Below are positions 6,981 to 10,405 of a DNA stretch of 10,405 nt, piece by piece. Each line of letters opens with the position of its first letter. The stretch's first letter is position 1. This DNA comes from an uncultured Lachnospiraceae bacterium (GTDB lineage Bacteria > Bacillota_A > Clostridia > Lachnospirales > Lachnospiraceae): NCBI GenBank assembly GCA_902766415.1, contig CACXDR010000084.1:1-10405 (forward strand). Direction: 5' to 3'. Below the pieces are notes generated by a model. The model had not been told where the DNA came from and did no database searches. It saw nothing but the letters and a program-made list of their open reading frames with translations. The position numbers and the translations under genes are program-made.

Positions 6981-7787
6981 ATGAGAACAGCATTGACGAT
7001 CGCCGGAAGCGATTCCAGCGGAGGCGCCGGCATCCAGGCGGATATCAAGACCATGCTCGCGAACGGCGTTTACGCCATGAGCGCGATCACGGCTCTGACC
7101 GCCCAGAATACGACCGGCGTGCAGGGTATTTTTGAAGTGACACCGGAGTTCCTGGCACAGGAGATCGACAGCATCTTCACGGACATCCGCCCGGACGCGG
7201 TGAAGATCGGCATGGTCGCCTCGGAGGGGATCATCCGGACCATTGCGGAGCGGCTCCGTTTCCACCACGCGGAAAACGTGGTCGTGGACCCGGTCATGGT
7301 GGCGACGAGCGGCGCGAAGCTGATCTCGGACGATGCCGTCGGCGCCCTGAAGGAGCACCTTCTCCCGATCGCGGCGGTCCTTACGCCGAACATCCCGGAG
7401 GGCGAGGTCCTTTCCGGCATGAAGATCACCTCCCCGGACGACATGATCACGGCTGCGGAGAAGATCAGCTCGGAGTATCACTGCGCCGTCCTGATGAAGG
7501 GCGGGCACAGCATGAATGACGCGAACGATCTTCTGTTCCGCGACGGGACTTACAAGTGGTTCCTCGGAAAGAGGATCGACAATTCCAACACGCATGGCAC
7601 CGGATGCACCCTTTCCAGCGCCATCGCGTCCAATCTGGCGAAGGGCTTTGACTTAGACCATTCGGTCGAGCGCGCCAAGGCCTATATTTCCGGCGCGCTT
7701 GCCGCGGGGCTTGACCTCGGGAAGGGCTCCGGGCCCATGGACCACGGCTTTGATCTCGGCGGCGCCTTCGCCGCGCACGAGGTCTGA
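6981..7787 (+). CDS. thiD: Hydroxymethylpyrimidine/phosphomethylpyrimidine kinase ThiD
   Basis: This cytosolic kinase phosphorylates HMP to HMP-P and then HMP-PP, the pyrimidine half used to make thiamine phosphate. It is 268 residues long, as is usual for ThiD (about 266). Family marks of this ribokinase-like fold are LTIAGSDSSGGAGIQAD (residues 5-21), the QNTTGV region (42-47), VVDPVMVATSG (101-111), VLTPN (133-137), LMKGGH (171-176) and the anion-hole motif THGTGCTLSSAIA (204-216) with Cys209. The frame is open further upstream, to 6825, but AAAGGAG (6969-6975) just before the ATG at 6981 fixes the start, and known ThiD proteins begin there. A pyridoxal kinase role is the main alternative; the riboswitch and tenA next door argue for ThiD. 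Confidence 0.95.
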   Translation: MRTALTIAGSDSSGGAGIQADIKTMLANGVYAMSAITALTAQNTTGVQGIFEVTPEFLAQEIDSIFTDIRPDAVKIGMVASEGIIRTIAERLRFHHAENVVVDPVMVATSGAKLISDDAVGALKEHLLPIAAVLTPNIPEGEVLSGMKITSPDDMITAAEKISSEYHCAVLMKGGHSMNDANDLLFRDGTYKWFLGKRIDNSNTHGTGCTLSSAIASNLAKGFDLDHSVERAKAYISGALAAGLDLGKGSGPMDHGFDLGGAFAAHEV

Positions 7788-7789
7788 CC

Positions 7790-8515
7790 ATGGGCGCGCT
7801 CAGACAGAAATCGCCGCTTGAGAACGCGGCGCTCCTTGAGGAGATCCGTCCGGGAAGGACCACGTCCCGCCTGCTTGCTGCATCGGCGGAGATCTGGGCC
7901 GAATACCTCCGGCACCCGTTCGTTCAGGGGATCGGCACCGGGGATCTCGACCAGGAGAAATTCCGTTTCTACATGCTCCAGGACTACGTTTATCTTTTTG
8001 ACTACGCGCGCGTTTTCGCCCTCGGCACCGCCAAGGCGAAGGACGGGGAGGACATGCGGTATTTCGCGCAGGCGGTCAAGGAGACGCTCGACGGGGAGAT
8101 GGAGATCCACCGCGCCTACATGAAGCGCCTCGGGATCACGCCTGAGGAGGCGGAGCGCACGGTCCCGTCCCTGGACAACCTTTCCTATACGTCCTACATG
8201 ATCCGTATCGCCTACGAGGAGGGCGCGGGCGAGATCGCCGCGGCCATCCTTTCCTGCGCCTTAAGCTACGAGGTGATCGCGAAGGACATCCTTCACAGTA
8301 ACCCGCAGGCGGACCGCCACCCGTTCTACGGCGAGTGGGTGCAGGGCTACACGTCTGAAGGCTACCACGACGGGAACCAGGACCTCATCGCGCTGACGGA
8401 GAAGCTTACGAAGGATTATACGGAGGAGCAGCTTCAGCACCTTGAGGAGATCTTCGTGAACTGCTCGCGCTACGAAAGCCTCTTCTGGGATATGGCCTGG
8501 GAGATGCGCTTATGA
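7790..8515 (+). CDS. tenA: Aminopyrimidine aminohydrolase TenA
   Basis: TenA hydrolyses 4-amino-5-aminomethyl-2-methylpyrimidine, a thiamine breakdown product, to HMP, and can also cleave thiamine. The 241-residue protein aligns with Bacillus subtilis TenA from RHPFVQGIGTG onward. By that alignment the active site is complete: Asp65 and Tyr68 (LQDYVYL), Tyr133 (LSYTSY), nucleophile Cys156 with Tyr160 (LSCALSY), Tyr187 (GYTSE) and Glu229 (SRYESLFW). About 22 extra N-terminal residues precede the conserved part. The ATG at 7790 is the only ATG, GTG or TTG in frame before that part, so the extension is probably real. The gene starts two bases after the thiD stop and overlaps the ATPase gene by ATGA, so it should be translated with its neighbours. 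Its product would feed ThiD. Confidence 0.94.
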   Translation: MGALRQKSPLENAALLEEIRPGRTTSRLLAASAEIWAEYLRHPFVQGIGTGDLDQEKFRFYMLQDYVYLFDYARVFALGTAKAKDGEDMRYFAQAVKETLDGEMEIHRAYMKRLGITPEEAERTVPSLDNLSYTSYMIRIAYEEGAGEIAAAILSCALSYEVIAKDILHSNPQADRHPFYGEWVQGYTSEGYHDGNQDLIALTEKLTKDYTEEQLQHLEEIFVNCSRYESLFWDMAWEMRL

Positions 8516-9354
8516 CCGCTAAGGAGGAGACGCTCCTGGCAGGAGAGGGAGAGCCCTGCGCGCTTGAGTTCCGGGACGTGCGCTTCCAGTACGATTCAGA
8601 GGACTTTTCCATCATCGACCGCCTTTCCTTCCGTGTGAGGAAGGGCGAGTTCGTGTCCGTCATCGGCGCCTCAGGCTGCGGGAAAAGCACGGTCTTCCGG
8701 CTGGTGAACCGGCTCCTTGTCCCCGCGGAGGGGACCATCCTCGTGAACGGGGAGCCCGTGACGGGGAAGAAGCAGTGCTGCGGGTACATGCCGCAGCAGG
8801 ACCTCCTGTTCCCGTGGCGGACGGTCGCGGAAAATGTGCGCCTCCCGATGGAGATCCGCGGGACCTTTACCATGGAGGAAATGGAACGGAAGACGGAGGA
8901 GGCGCTCCGGTCTGTCGGGCTTGACGGCTGGGGGAACAAGGCGCCGAAGGAGCTCTCCGGCGGCATGCGGCAGCGCGCGGCGTTCGCGAGAACGCTGCTT
9001 ACGGGGCAGGACCTCCTGCTTCTTGACGAGCCGTTTTCCGCGCTCGACTACCTGACGCGCGTTTCCATGCGGGAGTGGCTCCTTAAGCAGTGGGAGAAGG
9101 AAAGGAAGACCGTCCTTTTCATCACCCACGACGTGGAGGAGGCCATATTCCTTTCGACCCGTATCCTGGCGGCAGAGGCGTCCCCGGTCACACATTTGAG
9201 GTCGGTCGATGTTCCCCTCCCGTATCCAAGGACCATAAAGAGCCTCGCGGAGCCTGAGGCGATCCGGCTGAAGGAAGCCCTGATCGGCCTTCTGAGAAGG
9301 CAGGAAAGGGCGGACCGTCCTCAGGACGATGCCGCAGGGGGAGGTGCCTCATGA
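8512..9354 (+). CDS. thiZ: ABC transporter ATP-binding protein, ThiZ-like (HMP/aminopyrimidine uptake)
   Basis: A 280-residue ATPase of the nitrate/sulfonate/taurine (SsuB/TauB) class that would power pyrimidine import. Motifs: Walker A GASGCGKST (52-60), Q-loop YMPQQDLLFPW (92-102), signature LSGGMRQR (148-155), Walker B LLLLDEP (168-174), D-loop SALD, and H-loop Thr-His206-Asp. The last 60 or so residues are variable and end in a Gly/Ala/Ser-rich tail. It overlaps tenA and the permease gene by four bases each (ATGA), the mark of a tightly coupled operon. The sequence alone would allow a sulfonate or taurine substrate; the TPP riboswitch, thiD and tenA make an HMP-type substrate the likely one. 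The symbol follows ThiXYZ usage. Confidence 0.85.
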   Translation: MTAKEETLLAGEGEPCALEFRDVRFQYDSEDFSIIDRLSFRVRKGEFVSVIGASGCGKSTVFRLVNRLLVPAEGTILVNGEPVTGKKQCCGYMPQQDLLFPWRTVAENVRLPMEIRGTFTMEEMERKTEEALRSVGLDGWGNKAPKELSGGMRQRAAFARTLLTGQDLLLLDEPFSALDYLTRVSMREWLLKQWEKERKTVLFITHDVEEAIFLSTRILAAEASPVTHLRSVDVPLPYPRTIKSLAEPEAIRLKEALIGLLRRQERADRPQDDAAGGGAS

Positions 9355-10118
9355 GATCCGGAAGATCCGGGACCCGGGCGGCAAACCTGCCGGCCGCGGT
9401 CCTTGTGTTTATCCTGCTTGTTTTCTGGCAGGCGTCGGCCATGAAGCTTGACGCGGCCTACATCCTCCCGTCCCCGACGCAGATCCTGCGGAAGCTTTAT
9501 GAGCTCCGGGGGCCGCTGTTCACGGCGCATCTGCCCGCCACCATGCGGGTGGTCGGCATATCGCTCGCCATCTCGGTGGTGCTCGGGGCCGGGCTTGCGG
9601 TCCTTATGGAGGAAAGCGAGGCCTGCGCGCACGCGCTCTACCCGCTGGTGATCGCGTCCCAGACGATCCCGACGACGGCGCTCGCGCCGCTGTTCGTCCT
9701 CTGGTTCGGCTATTCGGTATGGAGCAAGGTGCTTGTGTCCGTGCTGTTTACGTTTTTCCCGATCACGATCACGGTCTACGACGGCTTCCGCTCGGTGAGG
9801 ACGGAGATGAAGGAGCTGATGTTCACCTTCGGCGCGTCCCGGGCGCAGGTCTTTTTCAAGCTGAAGGTCCCTGCGGTGCTCCCCGCGTTCTTTTCGGCGA
9901 TGAAGATGGCGGTGCCGCTTTCCGTGGTCGGCGCGGCGATCGGGGAATGGCTCGGCGCGCAGAGCGGCCTCGGCTATTTTTCCCGCCGCATGATGACGCA
10001 GCTTGACGGGGCTGGCGTGTTCGCGCCGGTCATCCTTCTGAGCGCCTCCGCGCTGATCCTTACGGGGATCGTGGCTGTCCTGGAGAGGTGGTTCGTGTAC
10101 TGGCGCGGCGACGTGTGA
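9351..10118 (+). CDS. thiX: ABC transporter permease, ThiX-like (HMP/aminopyrimidine uptake)
   Basis: A 255-residue inner-membrane permease of the binding-protein-dependent (SsuC/TauC-like) class. It has about six hydrophobic segments, near residues 12-28, 64-85, 96-117, 126-143, 180-197 and 220-241. The conserved cytoplasmic EAA-type loop is RTEMKELMFTFGASRAQVFF followed by KLKVPAVLPAFF (about 150-181), with the expected Gly161 and Leu-Pro (177-178); it would contact the ATPase. The TM2-TM4 stretch IASQTIPTTALAPLFVLWFG matches this transporter class. GGGGGAGG just before the start supports it. The stop (10116-10118) is also the first codon of the 18-bp repeat array. The substrate is inferred from the operon, as for the ATPase. 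Confidence 0.85.
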   Translation: MRSGRSGTRAANLPAAVLVFILLVFWQASAMKLDAAYILPSPTQILRKLYELRGPLFTAHLPATMRVVGISLAISVVLGAGLAVLMEESEACAHALYPLVIASQTIPTTALAPLFVLWFGYSVWSKVLVSVLFTFFPITITVYDGFRSVRTEMKELMFTFGASRAQVFFKLKVPAVLPAFFSAMKMAVPLSVVGAAIGEWLGAQSGLGYFSRRMMTQLDGAGVFAPVILLSASALILTGIVAVLERWFVYWRGDV

Positions 10119-10205
10119 CGTCGCAGTGGCGCGTGACGGCGCAGCAGCGTGTGACGTCGTTGCAGCATATGACGTCGCAGCAGCATGTGACGTCGCGGCG
10201 GCATC
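10116..10205. repeat. Five tandem 18-bp repeats between the permease and lipoprotein genes
   Basis: Five directly abutting 18-bp units start at 10116, 10134, 10152, 10170 and 10188. The consensus is about TGACGTCGCAGCAGCATG; units differ from it at roughly one to five positions. Four of the five hold the palindrome GACGTC. Unit 1 begins with the permease stop codon. The 18 bases before it (10098-10115), which encode the end of the permease, match the consensus at about ten positions, so the array may have grown from the end of the gene. There are no spacers, so it is not a CRISPR array. It occupies most of the 147-base gap before the lipoprotein gene. Confidence 0.92.
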
Positions 10206-10265
10206 ATGAGACCGGCATTGATAACCTGCTGTGAAGATCATAATGAAAATGAAGGAAAGAAAACC

Positions 10266-10405
10266 ATGAAGAATAATGAGATGATAAGAAGTGAAAAAGC
10301 AAACCGGGGCGCAGGCCTTCTTGTAAAGCTCGCGGCGGCAGCGGCGGCAGCGGCCATGCTGGCGGGCTGCGGCGGGAAGAGCGCGGCGCCGGCAGCCACG
10401 ACGGC
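10266..10405 (+). CDS. thiY: Substrate-binding lipoprotein of the pyrimidine transporter, ThiY-like (partial)
   Basis: Only the first 46 residues are in the window. They form a lipoprotein signal peptide: a polar and basic start (MKNNEMIRSEKANR), a hydrophobic stretch with eight alanines in a row (residues 23-30), and a lipobox MLAGC with Cys35 as the lipidated residue. A low-complexity linker (GGKSAAPAATT) follows. AAGGAAAG (10252-10259) supports the start at 10266; an in-frame ATG at 10206 would add 20 residues but lacks a good ribosome binding site. Coming after a ThiZ-like ATPase and a ThiX-like permease, the protein is most likely the surface-anchored binding protein (ThiY/NMT1 class). 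That identity rests on position and the lipobox, because the binding domain lies outside the window. Confidence 0.7.
   Translation, partial: MKNNEMIRSEKANRGAGLLVKLAAAAAAAAMLAGCGGKSAAPAATT

Noticed and set aside
10116..10205. CRISPR array
   Set aside because: The 18-bp units abut with no unique spacers between them, and no cas gene is present.
10169..10234. Small 21-codon frame inside the 18-bp array
   Set aside because: It lacks a ribosome binding site, and half of it is repeat-derived.
9321..10241. Antisense frame (306 codons) opposite the permease, with a His/Ala/Thr repeat tail
   Set aside because: The repeat tail is only the reverse reading of the 18-bp array, and the rest is a shadow of the permease gene.

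Overview
The window looks like a piece of chromosome from a GC-rich Firmicute, probably a Clostridia/Lachnospiraceae-type anaerobe. Three things point that way. There is a secreted protein with a SipW-type signal peptide. There is an L,D-transpeptidase of the clostridial form, with a membrane anchor, a 'put. peptidoglycan binding' region and a YkuD domain. There is also an ammonia-dependent asparagine synthetase (AsnA) and a classic TPP riboswitch in front of a thiamine salvage operon. Start sites carry strong purine-rich ribosome binding sites, and codon third positions are mostly G or C. The taxonomic call is inference only.

Layout. (1) 1-671, + strand: the tail of an unidentified gene overlaps (ATGA) a gene for a small exported protein resembling the TasA/CalY (camelysin) class. 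(2) 672-1157: about 490 bases without a convincing gene. They hold two GC-rich inverted repeats, an A-rich tandem array of 12/13-bp units and, at the right end, a strong intrinsic terminator that serves asnA from the other strand. (3) 1158-2165, - strand: asnA, alone, with an extended -10 promoter and a short leader. (4) 2404-6561, + strand: a large L,D-transpeptidase with an Ala/Glu/Lys-rich insertion, followed 21 bases later by a PcrA/UvrD-type helicase. (5) 6562-6980: a regulatory region with a sigma-70-like promoter, a TPP aptamer and an intrinsic terminator. (6) 6981-10405, + strand: thiD, tenA, an ABC ATPase, an ABC permease and the start of a lipoprotein gene. Most of these abut or overlap. 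The permease and lipoprotein genes are separated by five tandem 18-bp repeats, the first of which begins at the permease stop codon.

How the genes work together. Region 6 is a coherent aminopyrimidine (HMP) uptake and salvage operon. The lipoprotein (ThiY-like), permease (ThiX-like) and ATPase (ThiZ-like) would import a pyrimidine precursor. TenA would hydrolyse aminopyrimidine breakdown products to HMP, and ThiD would phosphorylate HMP to HMP-PP. The riboswitch would shut the operon off when TPP is plentiful. The other genes are housekeeping or cell-envelope functions with no evident link to this operon. I see no integrase, transposase, CRISPR array, tRNA or rRNA. The window is mostly ordinary; the points that deserve a second look are the 18-bp array, the insertion in the L,D-transpeptidase, the A-rich repeat region and the detail of the thi leader.
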